From contig JAOZSR010000002.1 in NCBI GenBank assembly GCA_029939575.1, forward strand, positions 1-64,000: DNA of 64,000 bases, given 5' to 3'. This DNA comes from Fidelibacterota bacterium. Lineage in GTDB: Bacteria; Fidelibacterota; UBA2242; JAOZSR01. The notes beneath the pieces were generated by a model that was given only the letters and a program-made list of their open reading frames with translations, was not told the origin of the DNA and ran no database searches. Shown here in pieces: positions 44,729-53,680 of this stretch; positions within the stretch are counted from its first letter, which is position 1; each line of letters opens with the position of its first letter. A program made the position numbers and the translations under genes.

Positions 44729-45646
44729 ATGGATAGTTTTACAATTGTTTTAATCGCATTAATTGTATTAGCAGTCATTGTTTTTTTCAAAACAATTCGT
44801 ATTGTTCCACAAAAATCAGCATTTATTGTAGAAAAACTTGGAAAATACTCAGGTACACTCGAGGCTGGTTTTCATATCTTAATACCTTTTTTAGATAAAG
44901 TTTCTTATAAACACACTCTCAAAGAACAGGCAATTGATGTCCCGCCACAAACATGTATCACAAGGGACAATATCTCAGTTGAAGTCGATGGTATTCTTTA
45001 TATGCAGGTAATGGACGCTAAGAAAGCCTCGTATGGGATAGATAATTATAGATTTGCATCCACCCAATTAGCCCAAACTACTATGAGAAGTGTAATTGGA
45101 AAACTTGATCTTGATAAAACCTTTGAAGAAAGGGAAACAATAAATGGAGTAATTGTTGAAGCGGTTGACAAAGCATCAGATCCCTGGGGAGTTAAAGTTA
45201 CTCGTTATGAAGTTAAGAATATTGTACCTCCTCAAAGCATTAAAGATGCGATGGAAAAACAGATGCGTGCCGAACGAGAAAAACGAGCCTTGATTGCTGA
45301 ATCCGAAGGTGACAGACAGGCAAAAATAAATCGTGCCGAAGGTGAAAAGCAGGAAGCTATTGCTAAATCTGAGGGAGAAAAATTAAAACGCATTAATGAA
45401 GCCGAAGGTAAAGCAGAAGAAATCATGAAAGTAGCAGAAGCAACAGGCCAGGGAATTCTGACAATCGCTAAGGCAATAAATGAAAAAGGTGGTATTCAGG
45501 CTGTAAATCTCAGGATTGCAGAACAATATCTTAATGAATTTGGGAAACTAGCTAAAACTAATAATACTTTGATAATTCCTTCAAACCTGTCAGATGTTGC
45601 CGGAATGATAAAGGCTGCAAAGACAGTTCTAAAAGAAGTGGAATAA
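44729..45646 (+). CDS. SPFH/stomatin-like protein (slipin/QmcA type)
   Basis: A 305-residue stomatin homologue. It has an N-terminal membrane anchor (about 4-20), then the SPFH/band-7 domain (about 23-190, VPQKSAFIVEKLGKYSGTLE, then RDNISVEVDGILYMQVMDA). A long charged alpha-helix follows (about 185-245, repeats of EGEKQEAIAKSEGEKLKRIN type), and a C-terminal oligomerisation part. It forms ring-like membrane scaffolds. Paired with NfeD just upstream and followed by a strong bidirectional terminator. Confidence 0.92.
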   Translation: MDSFTIVLIALIVLAVIVFFKTIRIVPQKSAFIVEKLGKYSGTLEAGFHILIPFLDKVSYKHTLKEQAIDVPPQTCITRDNISVEVDGILYMQVMDAKKASYGIDNYRFASTQLAQTTMRSVIGKLDLDKTFEERETINGVIVEAVDKASDPWGVKVTRYEVKNIVPPQSIKDAMEKQMRAEREKRALIAESEGDRQAKINRAEGEKQEAIAKSEGEKLKRINEAEGKAEEIMKVAEATGQGILTIAKAINEKGGIQAVNLRIAEQYLNEFGKLAKTNNTLIIPSNLSDVAGMIKAAKTVLKEVE

Positions 45647-45660
45647 ACCTAATATACAAT

Positions 45661-45693
45661 ACAAAAGCCCGATTTTAATAATCGGGCTTTTGT
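45661..45693. terminator. bidirectional terminator slipin / xerD
   Basis: Perfect 14-bp stem ACAAAAGCCCGATT (45661-45674) / AATCGGGCTTTTGT (45680-45693) with a 5-base loop between two convergent genes. Confidence 0.82.
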
Positions 45694-45730
45694 AATTTAA
45701 TAGTTTTTAATCTGATATGATTTTGGATAA

Positions 45731-46633
45731 CTATTTCTCAGAAATCCATCTTGGATGAAATGTACGATGTTGCTCTTTCAGATATTCTCTGTCCAAATGA
45801 GAATAAATCTGGGTGGTGGAAATATCAGAATGACCAAGCATTTCCTGTACAGCACGCAAATGAGCACCACCTTCCAGCAAATGCGTAGCAAAGGAATGTC
45901 GAAAAACATGAGGGCTAACTTCTTTTTTTATTCCTGCCAAAACAACATATTGCCTAATAATTTTCCAAATTCCCATTCTGCTTATTGGCGATCCCCGCAT
46001 ATTTAAAAATAAAAAATCTTTACTCTTGGTACCTCTTGATAAATGAGACCGAACAGCAGTAATATATTTATTAATATCGTCATGAGCCTGTTTTCCAAAA
46101 GGTACAATCCGTTCTTTTGATCCTTTACCAAAAACCCTGATTATTTTATGCTCCAGGAAAACATCACTCATTTTCAATCCAATAAGTTCAGACACGCGTA
46201 ATCCTGAGGAATATAATATTTCTATGATTGCTTTGTCTCTTATCCCTTTACTACTGGTAGTATCAATCTGCGCCACAATCTGATTTATTTCATTTAAATC
46301 TAAGACTTTGGGTAATTTTCTTGGTAATCTTGGTGATTGAAGTAATTCAGATGGATCAATTTGTACTAAATTTTCACCTAATAAAAACTTGTGGAAAATG
46401 CGTAAACTTGAAATATTTCGTGTTATACTTGTAGCTGCTAATCCAAGATCAACCAGACAACCAATGAATTTTTGTATATCAGTTAAATGTATTTGGCCCG
46501 GTTGAGTTATTTTTCTTTCTTCCAGAAACTGAATATACCTGTTTAAATCATTTTGATAAGCATCTATAGTATTGTTAGAAAGATTTCTTTCAAACTTGAG
46601 ATAATTAATAAAATCTTTAATATAAATTTGCAT
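45731..46633 (-). CDS. xerD: tyrosine recombinase XerD/XerC
   Basis: A 300-residue site-specific recombinase that resolves chromosome dimers at dif. It has an N-terminal SAM-like domain (1-90, IKDFINYLKFERNLSNNTI). The catalytic set is complete: Arg in SSGLRVSELIGL, Lys in GKGSKERIVPF, HxxR in SPHVFRHSFATHLLEGG, His in LGHSDISTTQIY, and Tyr in the same segment (IYSHL). It is XerD-like in length; only one xer gene is in the window, so it could be the sole Xer. There are no phage or integron features around. Confidence 0.9.
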   Translation of the reverse strand: MQIYIKDFINYLKFERNLSNNTIDAYQNDLNRYIQFLEERKITQPGQIHLTDIQKFIGCLVDLGLAATSITRNISSLRIFHKFLLGENLVQIDPSELLQSPRLPRKLPKVLDLNEINQIVAQIDTTSSKGIRDKAIIEILYSSGLRVSELIGLKMSDVFLEHKIIRVFGKGSKERIVPFGKQAHDDINKYITAVRSHLSRGTKSKDFLFLNMRGSPISRMGIWKIIRQYVVLAGIKKEVSPHVFRHSFATHLLEGGAHLRAVQEMLGHSDISTTQIYSHLDREYLKEQHRTFHPRWISEK

Positions 46634-46789
46634 AATCTATTTAATAATATTTAACATCTTTTGCCTCGAAAAAATCATAGGCACATTTTTTTATATTCTG
46701 TTTTCAATTATTCTCTGTTTCTAACACTATTATTTTATTTATTGAAATCACTAGTGCTTAAAATTTATTAATAATGCAGGTTTGGAAAT

Positions 46790-47386
46790 TTATTTTTTTA
46801 TCGGAAAGAGACTTTGTTCTATCAAATCACAAAAAATATGTCCAATACAAATATGAGCCTCCTGGATTCTTTGGGTACTATTTGAGGGAACAATAATTGA
46901 AAAATCGGCTAATTCTTTTAATATTCCTCCAGAACCACCAGTTAGAATTATTGATTTTATTTTGTTCCGATTAGAATATTTTACTGCTTTGATTATATTT
47001 TTTGAATTGCCACTTGTGCTGATTCCTACTAAAACATCATTTGGTTTTCCAAATGCTTCTAATTGTCTTTCAAAAATTCCTGAAAAGTCATCATCATTTG
47101 AAAAAGCTGTAATAAAAGAAGTATCAGTTGTTAAAGCAAGTGCCGGTAAAGCTCTGCGCCGAATATTTAATTTGGCAACTAATTCAGCAGCCAAATGCTG
47201 TGAATCAGCCGCGCTTCCGCCATTACCACAAAAATATACACTTCCACCATTTTTTAGGGATTCAATTAAAATATTTGTAGCATTTAAAATTTCAGCAGAA
47301 AATTCTGAAGCTAGTTTTTGTTTTATATCAGCGCTTTCAGTTAATTGACCTTTAATGAAGTTGATATTACTGATATCTTTGCCCAT
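46790..47386 (-). CDS. gmhA: GmhA-type phosphoheptose isomerase (SIS domain)
   Basis: A 198-residue SIS-domain isomerase converting sedoheptulose-7-phosphate to heptose-7-phosphate for LPS heptose. Motifs: VYFCGNGGSAADSQHLAAEL (about 51-70, active-site region), GISTSGNSKNIIKAV (about 120-134) and RIQEAHICIGHIFCDLIEQ near the C-terminus with the conserved Glu and His. It starts 2 bases after the GGGP synthase gene in the same direction. Other gmh/hld genes are not in the window. Confidence 0.88.
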   Translation of the reverse strand: MGKDISNINFIKGQLTESADIKQKLASEFSAEILNATNILIESLKNGGSVYFCGNGGSAADSQHLAAELVAKLNIRRRALPALALTTDTSFITAFSNDDDFSGIFERQLEAFGKPNDVLVGISTSGNSKNIIKAVKYSNRNKIKSIILTGGSGGILKELADFSIIVPSNSTQRIQEAHICIGHIFCDLIEQSLFPIKK

Positions 47387-47388
47387 AT

Positions 47389-48138
47389 TTACTTTTCTTT
47401 ATAATGAATAGCTTTGGCAAAATCTTCAACTTTGCTAAGTTTTTCATCATCGTCAAAAATATTTCCGGTTACAATGAATGTAGCTCCAGCTTCAACCTTT
47501 TTCCTGGCGTCATCAGGGGTCACAATTCCCCCACCGGTGATAATTGGAATATTAACATATTTTCGAATGGCTTTAATTATATCAACGGGAATTGATTGGT
47601 CGGCACCACTTCCGGCTTCTAAATATATAGTTTTCATTCCAAGATATTGGGCAGCCAATGCATGGGCTACCGCTATTTCCGGCTTATGAACCGGTAAAGG
47701 TTTAGTATTGCTCATAAACTCTGCTGTTGTTGTACGTCCTGATTCAAACAACATATATCCGGTAGAAATTGGTTCTAATCCTGATTTCAATATTGCTGGT
47801 GCAGCAATAACCTGGTCACCAATTAAATAACGTGGATTTCTGCCACTAATAATTGATAAAAAAAGAATTGCGTCAGCATAAGATGAAATTTGTTGCAAAG
47901 AACCCGGAAAAATGATTACAGGAATAGAACAGGTTTCTTTTACAATTTTTATCGTAGTTTCAAAGGTAGAATCCATTATCAGACTGCCACCAATTAAAAA
48001 AGCATCTACTCCCTTATTACTGATTGTTGAAACAAAATCTCTTAATTCGTTTTCTTTACGGGTGTCCGGATCAATCAGGATAAAGTATCCTCCACCTTTT
48101 TTCTGTGCTGAAGCAACTAACTGTTCGTAGATTTTCAT
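47389..48138 (-). CDS. geranylgeranylglyceryl phosphate synthase family protein
   Basis: A 249-residue TIM-barrel prenyltransferase of the GGGPS/PcrB family. It shows GGGYFILIDPDTRKENEL (16-33, phosphate/Mg Asp), FLIGGSL (46-52), IIFPGS, YLEAGSGADQSIPVD and ITGGGIVTPDDARKK with the phosphate-binding TGN at the end. In archaea this enzyme makes the first ether bond of membrane lipids from sn-glycerol-1-phosphate; FCB-superphylum bacteria are known to encode the group II form. Length fits group II rather than short PcrB. It is 5 bases after gcvPA and 2 bases before gmhA. Confidence 0.88.
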   Translation of the reverse strand: MKIYEQLVASAQKKGGGYFILIDPDTRKENELRDFVSTISNKGVDAFLIGGSLIMDSTFETTIKIVKETCSIPVIIFPGSLQQISSYADAILFLSIISGRNPRYLIGDQVIAAPAILKSGLEPISTGYMLFESGRTTTAEFMSNTKPLPVHKPEIAVAHALAAQYLGMKTIYLEAGSGADQSIPVDIIKAIRKYVNIPIITGGGIVTPDDARKKVEAGATFIVTGNIFDDDEKLSKVEDFAKAIHYKEK

Positions 48139-48143
48139 ATATC

Positions 48144-49481
48144 CTATAGTTTTGATAATACGTTAATAAACAAATCCATTTCCTTTTGATCACGCTTTTC
48201 TGTAACAGCTATCAGTAAATGGTTTTTCCATTCTTTTCTATATTCTCCAAGATTGATACCGGCAAATATTTTTTCTTTTAAACAGACATTAATTATTTTT
48301 TGTGGATCAATTTTTGTTTTTACTACAAATTCTTTAAAAAATGGAACGCCAGGATAAGCTAACTCAAAATTACTTAATTTATTAATATTTTCGGCAAGGT
48401 AATGGGCATTGTTCAGACATAGATTAGATATTTTTTCCATTCCCTGTTTTCCAACTAAAGCCAAATATATTGTAGCAGCCAAAGCCATTAAGGCCTGGTT
48501 TGAACAAATATTAGATGTTGCCCGCTCCCTGCGTATATGCTGCTCTCTAGTCTGAAGAATTAATACATATCCTCGTTTACCATCTACATCCTCTGTTTCG
48601 CCAACAATTCTTCCTGGCATTTTCCTGGCTAAAGATTTTTTTGCAGTAAATATTCCCAGGTATGGACCACCAAAAGATTGGTGAATCCCAAGGGGTTGTC
48701 CTTCTGCAACTGCAATATCAGCACCTAATTCGCCGGGAGTTTTTAAAGTTCCCAAGGAAATAGGATCAGTAGAAATAATAAAGTGGGTTTTGTGATTCTG
48801 GATTTGGTTTTTAAGTGCACCAAGTTCTTCAATATTTCCAAGAAAATTTGGAGATTGGACAAGTAATGCAGCAGATTCCGAAAATTTTGAATCTAAATTT
48901 TCAAATAAAGTTCTTCCATTTTCTTCTGCCAACATTTCTATTTCTATATCCCGATTACTCAAATAAGTCTGCAAAACTTCAAGAGATGTCGGGTTAATTA
49001 ATGGTGAAACGAGCACTTTATTCTTCCGATTCACCCCTACACTTAAAATAGCAGCTTCGGCTAAGGCAGTTGCTCCGTCATACATTGACGCATTCCCAAT
49101 TTCCATATCCATTAATTGACAGATCATAGATTGATATTCATAAATTGCCTGTAAAGTTCCCTGGCTTACTTCAGGTTGGTATGGTGTGTATGCAGTGTAA
49201 AATTCTGACCTGGAAAGCAAATAATCAACAACAGCAGGAATATGATGGTCATAGGCTCCACCACCAAGAAAGGAAATATTTTCAGATGTATTTTTATTTT
49301 TTCCGGCAAGTTCAAACATGTGCTTATTTATATCAATATCTGACATAGGTTCAGGAAGTTTGATTTTACATTTTTCCAAAAACTTTTTCGGAATATTTCC
49401 AACAAGTTCTTGAAAATCTTTTTTACCAAGAAACTCTAATATTTTCTTTTCAATTTCCGGTGTGTTAGGTATATACTTCAT
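48144..49481 (-). CDS. gcvPA: glycine dehydrogenase (decarboxylating) subunit 1
   Basis: A 445-residue N-terminal half of split glycine cleavage P-protein. It shows MKYIPNTPEIEKKILEFLG at the start, GGGAYDHHIPAVVDYL (about 86-101), YTAYTPYQPEVSQGTLQAIY (about 112-131) and QTREQHIRRERATSNIC. The PLP lysine resides on subunit 2 (gcvPB), which is not adjacent and not in the window. It lies 2 bases after gcvH. Part of the glycine cleavage/synthase system. Confidence 0.93.
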   Translation of the reverse strand: MKYIPNTPEIEKKILEFLGKKDFQELVGNIPKKFLEKCKIKLPEPMSDIDINKHMFELAGKNKNTSENISFLGGGAYDHHIPAVVDYLLSRSEFYTAYTPYQPEVSQGTLQAIYEYQSMICQLMDMEIGNASMYDGATALAEAAILSVGVNRKNKVLVSPLINPTSLEVLQTYLSNRDIEIEMLAEENGRTLFENLDSKFSESAALLVQSPNFLGNIEELGALKNQIQNHKTHFIISTDPISLGTLKTPGELGADIAVAEGQPLGIHQSFGGPYLGIFTAKKSLARKMPGRIVGETEDVDGKRGYVLILQTREQHIRRERATSNICSNQALMALAATIYLALVGKQGMEKISNLCLNNAHYLAENINKLSNFELAYPGVPFFKEFVVKTKIDPQKIINVCLKEKIFAGINLGEYRKEWKNHLLIAVTEKRDQKEMDLFINVLSKL

Positions 49482-49483
49482 TT

Positions 49484-49861
49484 TTATCCTATTAATTCTT
49501 GATATTTTTCAGCGGATAAAAGATCATTTACTTCTGAGGCATCAGAAAATTTTAACTTAGCAATCCAACCTTCTGTATAAGGATCAGTATTCACAGTCTC
49601 AGATTCATCAATTAATTTTTCATTTATCTCAACTATTTCTCCGGATACAGGTGTGTTCATATCAGCAACTGTTTTAACTGCTTCAATTGTTCCAATAGCA
49701 TCACCTTTTGCAAACTCATCTCCGACTTCCGGTAATTCAATAAATACAATATCACCTAATTCACTTTGTGCATAATCAGTGATACCAACTGTTGCAATTT
49801 CGCCTTCAATTAATACCCATTCATGATTTGATGTATATTTATAATTTTCAGGTGTTTTCAT
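49484..49861 (-). CDS. gcvH: glycine cleavage system H protein
   Basis: A 125-residue lipoyl carrier protein. The lipoylated lysine is in [20 protein letters not shown] (Lys near 63-64). It has the usual start [15 protein letters not shown] and [20 protein letters not shown]. It carries the aminomethyl group between P- and T-proteins and the hydride path to dihydrolipoamide dehydrogenase. Its ATG overlaps the accC stop (ATGA), so it is coupled to the biotin carboxylase gene. No gcvT in the window. Confidence 0.95.
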   Translation of the reverse strand: MKTPENYKYTSNHEWVLIEGEIATVGITDYAQSELGDIVFIELPEVGDEFAKGDAIGTIEAVKTVADMNTPVSGEIVEINEKLIDESETVNTDPYTEGWIAKLKFSDASEVNDLLSAEKYQELIG

Positions 49862-51222
49862 TTCAAAGTCTCCTTTATTTTTAAGAATTTAAATGTATTT
49901 AAAAAACCGGTGTGAAAATCCCCGGAAATAAATGATTTGTCTTGTAAAATAGCCTTATGGAATGGTATCGTTGTTTCGACTCCTGTGATAATAAATTCTT
50001 CCAGAGCTCTTTTCATACGGACAATCGCCTCTTCCCTGTTTTCCCCATGAGTGATTATTTTTGCAATCAATGAATCATAATATGGTGGAATAGTGTATCC
50101 GGTATAAACATGTGTATCAATTCTTGTACTTGGTCCGCCTGGCGCATGAAAATTTATGATTTTTCCGGGATTTGGACGAAAGTTATGATATGGATCTTCA
50201 GCATTTATCCTGCATTCAATAGCATGTCCTCTAATCTTAAAATTCTTTAGCCAATCAGGATTTTTAATATCCATAGCACATTTTATTTGACCTTTTAGTA
50301 AATCAAAATGAGTTACCATCTCAGTTACAGGATGCTCTACCTGAATCCTGGTATTCATTTCTATAAAATATAATTCTCCATCCTGATCCAATAAAAATTC
50401 AACTGTTCCAGCGCTGGTATAATTAACTGCTTTTGCAGCTTTTACAGCAAAAGATCCGATTTTTTCCCGTAATTCTTTATTTACTGCTGGAGATGGAGAT
50501 TCTTCTATTAACTTTTGATGTCTGCGTTGGATAGAACATTCTCTTTCACCAAGATGAACAATATTCCCAAAAGAATCTCCCAGTATCTGGACTTCAATAT
50601 GACGTGCATTCAACACTAATTTTTCCATATATAATTCAGCGTTGCCAAATGCTTTTTGGGCTTCATTTGAAGCTGTTATAAAAGCCTTTTCAATTTCCTC
50701 TTCTTTTTGGACAATTCGCATCCCTTTGCCACCACCGCCAGCGGTGGCTTTTAACAATACTGGAAAACCAATTTTTTTAGCAATAATTTTAGCGTGTGAA
50801 ATATCAGTAATTATACCATCACTTCCGGGAATAACCGGAACTCCTGCTTTAATCATTGTTTTTTTTGCCTGGGCTTTATTGCCCATTAAATTAATAATTT
50901 TAGCAGATGGGCCGATAAATTTCAAATTATTATCTTCGCACATCTGGGCAAAATCAGCATCTTCTGCAAGAAAGCCATATCCTGGATGAATTGCATCAGC
51001 GTTGCTAACTTCCGCAGCACTAATAATTTGTGATTTTTTTAAATAACTGTCACTTCCGGCCGGAGGACCAATACATATTGCTTCATCAGCAAATTTCACA
51101 TGTAAAGATAGTTCGTCAGCAGTAGAATGAACCGCAACAGTAGATATTCCAAGTTCCTTACACGCCCTGATTATCCGAAGTGCAATTTCTCCTCTATTTG
51201 CAATGAGTATTTTCTTTAACAC
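49858..51222 (-). CDS. accC: acetyl-CoA carboxylase biotin carboxylase subunit
   Basis: A 454-residue ATP-grasp enzyme that carboxylates biotin on AccB. It shows the standard [20 protein letters not shown] start, [14 protein letters not shown], the Gly-rich loop [30 protein letters not shown] and [19 protein letters not shown] at 51222 is chosen as start because it gives the canonical N-terminus; an in-frame GTG at 51234 is possible. Follows accB and overlaps gcvH by 4 bases. No accA/accD in the window. Confidence 0.94.
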   Translation of the reverse strand: MLKKILIANRGEIALRIIRACKELGISTVAVHSTADELSLHVKFADEAICIGPPAGSDSYLKKSQIISAAEVSNADAIHPGYGFLAEDADFAQMCEDNNLKFIGPSAKIINLMGNKAQAKKTMIKAGVPVIPGSDGIITDISHAKIIAKKIGFPVLLKATAGGGGKGMRIVQKEEEIEKAFITASNEAQKAFGNAELYMEKLVLNARHIEVQILGDSFGNIVHLGERECSIQRRHQKLIEESPSPAVNKELREKIGSFAVKAAKAVNYTSAGTVEFLLDQDGELYFIEMNTRIQVEHPVTEMVTHFDLLKGQIKCAMDIKNPDWLKNFKIRGHAIECRINAEDPYHNFRPNPGKIINFHAPGGPSTRIDTHVYTGYTIPPYYDSLIAKIITHGENREEAIVRMKRALEEFIITGVETTIPFHKAILQDKSFISGDFHTGFLNTFKFLKIKETLK

Positions 51223-51246
51223 GAGACATTTCACCTTATCTTAAAT

Positions 51247-51780
51247 TTATTCAATAACAAATAAAACCTGATCAAATTCTACAGGTTGAGAGTTTTCAAC
51301 TAATATTTTTACAATTTTTCCGGAATAAGGAGATTCAATTTCATTCATAATTTTCATAGCTTCAATAATACACAAAGTTTGACCTTTTGTAACCACATCT
51401 CCAACTTTAACAAAAGGACCGGCATCCGGAGCAGGCGCATGGTAAAAAGTCCCAACAATTGGTGTCTTCACTTCAAGAATTTCTGAAGATGGTGCAGGTG
51501 AAACGCCGTTTGAATCTGGTAGTATTGGAGGTTGTTGGACTGGTACCTGAGCTGCTGGTAAAACTGTTGCCCCAACCTGTCCGGTATTTTTTGATACCCT
51601 GATTTTTGTACCCCATTTAGAAATCTCAATTTCATCTATATCATGAGATTCCACAACCTTAACAAGATCAAGAACCTGGTCTGTATCATATGATTCAACA
51701 TTTTTTATAAATTTTAATAATTCGTCAAGATTCTTAACATTAACATTTTTCATTAATTCGAGAATTTCTGTAGATTTCAT
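51247..51780 (-). CDS. accB: biotin carboxyl carrier protein of acetyl-CoA carboxylase
   Basis: A 177-residue BCCP. The biotinylated lysine is in CIIEAMKIMNEIESPYSG (Lys near residue 142). A Pro/Ala/Gln-rich linker (about 72-100) precedes the C-terminal biotinyl domain. The N-terminal about 60 residues hold two similar segments (KNVNVKNLDELLKFIKNVES and VLDLVKVVESHDIDEIEISK). Preceded by efp 12 bases upstream and followed by accC; the efp-accB-accC order is common in bacteria. Confidence 0.94.
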   Translation of the reverse strand: MKSTEILELMKNVNVKNLDELLKFIKNVESYDTDQVLDLVKVVESHDIDEIEISKWGTKIRVSKNTGQVGATVLPAAQVPVQQPPILPDSNGVSPAPSSEILEVKTPIVGTFYHAPAPDAGPFVKVGDVVTKGQTLCIIEAMKIMNEIESPYSGKIVKILVENSQPVEFDQVLFVIE

Positions 51781-51792
51781 GCTATCTCCAAT

Positions 51793-52353
51793 TTATTTGA
51801 CACGTTCGCAGTAGCTTCCATCACGAGTATCAATTTTAATTAATTCACCTTCATTGAGAAATAATGGTACATTGACCTTTAAGCCGGTTTCCATTTCTGC
51901 CGGTTTTGATCCCCCGGAAACAGTATCACCTTTTACTCCGGGTTCGGTCTTGGCTATTTTTAATTCAACATGAGTAGGAATTTCTATATCTATTGGATTA
52001 TCAACCTCAAATAGCACTTTTACAACATCGTTTTCTTTTACAAATGGAGCATAACTCTCAAAAATCAAGTCACTTACTACAACTTGTTCATAAGTTTCAT
52101 TGTCCATAAAAACATAATTCATACCGTCATTATAAAGATATTGCATTTTTTTAGCTTCAAGACGAACCACATCCAGTTTTTCTCCTGAGCGAAAAGTATT
52201 ATCAATAACCTGTCCCGAGCGAATATTTTTCATTTTGGTACGGATTTTTGCCCCACCACGTGCAGTTTTTACATGCTGAAACTCAACTATTTTTACTAAA
52301 TCATCTTTATATCTTATTACTAAACCATTTTTTATATCTGATGTTGATGCCAA
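51793..52353 (-). CDS. efp: translation elongation factor P
   Basis: A 186-residue EF-P that rescues ribosomes stalled at polyproline. Three beta-barrel domains are intact. The tip loop of domain I reads KTARGGAKIRTK, with Arg at residue 32 instead of the common modified Lys. TTG start at 52353 with AAGGAG upstream; it gives the standard ASTSDIKNGLVI N-terminus. A sigma-70-like promoter lies 47-75 bases upstream. First gene of the efp-accBC-gcvH-gcvPA-GGGPS-gmhA run. Confidence 0.95.
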   Translation of the reverse strand: MASTSDIKNGLVIRYKDDLVKIVEFQHVKTARGGAKIRTKMKNIRSGQVIDNTFRSGEKLDVVRLEAKKMQYLYNDGMNYVFMDNETYEQVVVSDLIFESYAPFVKENDVVKVLFEVDNPIDIEIPTHVELKIAKTEPGVKGDTVSGGSKPAEMETGLKVNVPLFLNEGELIKIDTRDGSYCERVK

Positions 52354-52399
52354 TTTTTCTCCTTTATTATTTTTTTCTTCTTATATCAAATGAGTATGC

Positions 52400-52428
52400 A
52401 ATTTAAATTTTACGATAATTATAGTCAA
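52400..52428 (-). promoter_or_regulatory. promoter of the efp-accBC-gcv run
   Basis: On the minus strand TTGACT (52428-52423), 17-base spacer, TAAATT (52405-52400), 47 bases before the efp start codon. Nothing palindromic overlaps it. The divergent carA start lies about 170 bases away. Confidence 0.5.
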
Positions 52429-52601
52429 CTTATTTTTCATTTTCTTTCTGCTTTATTAGTATAAAGATTTATAAATTCAAATAATTCGCTTCTTTCTGAT
52501 TTTTTTATTAAAAAGTTATTCAAAATGTTCATCTAATCAATTATATTTGGCCAAAGTTAAAATATGAATTAAATTATTTAAGAAATTGAAAAAATATTTT
52601 T

Positions 52602-53663
52602 ATGAAAACACAAAGAGCAAAACTAATCCTGGAAAATAAAATGTCTTTTAACGGATTTTCCTTCGGTCAAAAAAAATCAACTGCCGGTGAAGTGGTCTTT
52701 AATACAGGAATGACCGGATATCCTGAAAGTTTCACTGACCCGTCCTATTATGGCCAAATTTTAACCATGACTTATCCATTAATAGGAAATTATGGAGTAC
52801 CTGATTTTTCAAAAAGAAATGAACCGGACAGTGATTTTGAATCTCAAAAAATCCAGATAAAAGGATTAATTGTTTCTGAAAATGCAACAAACTATAGTCA
52901 TTGGAAAGCCACCCAAAGCCTTTCTGAATGGTTAAGTGAGCAAAATATTCCGGCTATTTGCAATATTGACACTCGAAGTCTTACAAAAGTACTAAGAGAG
53001 AATGGAACTATGTCAGGAAAAATTGTTATTGAGGAAGATATTAATTTTTTTGATCCTAACAATCAAAATCTGATGAACGATGTTAGCATTAAAAAACCTG
53101 AAATATATGGACAAGGGAAAAAGCGTATTGCATTATTTGATTGCGGATGCAAATCAAGTATTATTAAAAATTTTACCAGGCGCAATATTGAAGTTTTACG
53201 TTTACCCTGGAATTCTGATATAACTAAAAAAAACTTTGATGCAGTATTTATTTCCAACGGTCCCGGTAATCCCAAAATGTGTCAGGAGACAATTAAAAGT
53301 GCTAAATATTGTCTCGATAATAACATACCTACTATGGGAATTTGTCTGGGTCATCAAATATTATCTCTTGCAGCGGGAGCCGATACTTATAAATTAAAAT
53401 ATGGACATCGAAGTCAAAATCAGCCTGTAATGGATATTAGAAGTAAGCGTTGCTTTATTACTTCTCAAAATCACGGTTTTGCAGTTGATGCTGACAACCT
53501 TCCTGACGGATGGTCTCCCTGGTATATAAATTTAAATGATCATACTAATGAAGGAATAATACATGAATCGGGCCGTTTTATGAGTGTCCAATTTCATCCG
53601 GAAGCCACACCAGGACCAGTTGATACTGTTTTTATTTTTGACAGGTTTATTGATTTAATTTAA
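52602..53663 (+). CDS. carA: carbamoyl-phosphate synthase small subunit
   Basis: A 353-residue glutamine amidotransferase subunit that feeds ammonia to CarB for arginine and pyrimidine synthesis. It has the N-terminal CPSase domain (FNTGMTGYPESFTDPSYYGQ), then a class I GATase with the catalytic Cys in MGICLGHQILSLA (about 245-257), substrate SQNHGFAVD and His/Glu in QFHPEATPGP. ATG at 52602. carB follows after 17 bases. Complete. Confidence 0.95.
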   Translation: MKTQRAKLILENKMSFNGFSFGQKKSTAGEVVFNTGMTGYPESFTDPSYYGQILTMTYPLIGNYGVPDFSKRNEPDSDFESQKIQIKGLIVSENATNYSHWKATQSLSEWLSEQNIPAICNIDTRSLTKVLRENGTMSGKIVIEEDINFFDPNNQNLMNDVSIKKPEIYGQGKKRIALFDCGCKSSIIKNFTRRNIEVLRLPWNSDITKKNFDAVFISNGPGNPKMCQETIKSAKYCLDNNIPTMGICLGHQILSLAAGADTYKLKYGHRSQNQPVMDIRSKRCFITSQNHGFAVDADNLPDGWSPWYINLNDHTNEGIIHESGRFMSVQFHPEATPGPVDTVFIFDRFIDLI

Positions 53664-53680
53664 AAAAATAAGATTAATTT

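Noticed and set aside
45731-46633. Integrase of a mobile element
   Set aside because: The protein is a standard chromosomal XerD/XerC in size and motifs and has no phage, integron or attachment-site context.
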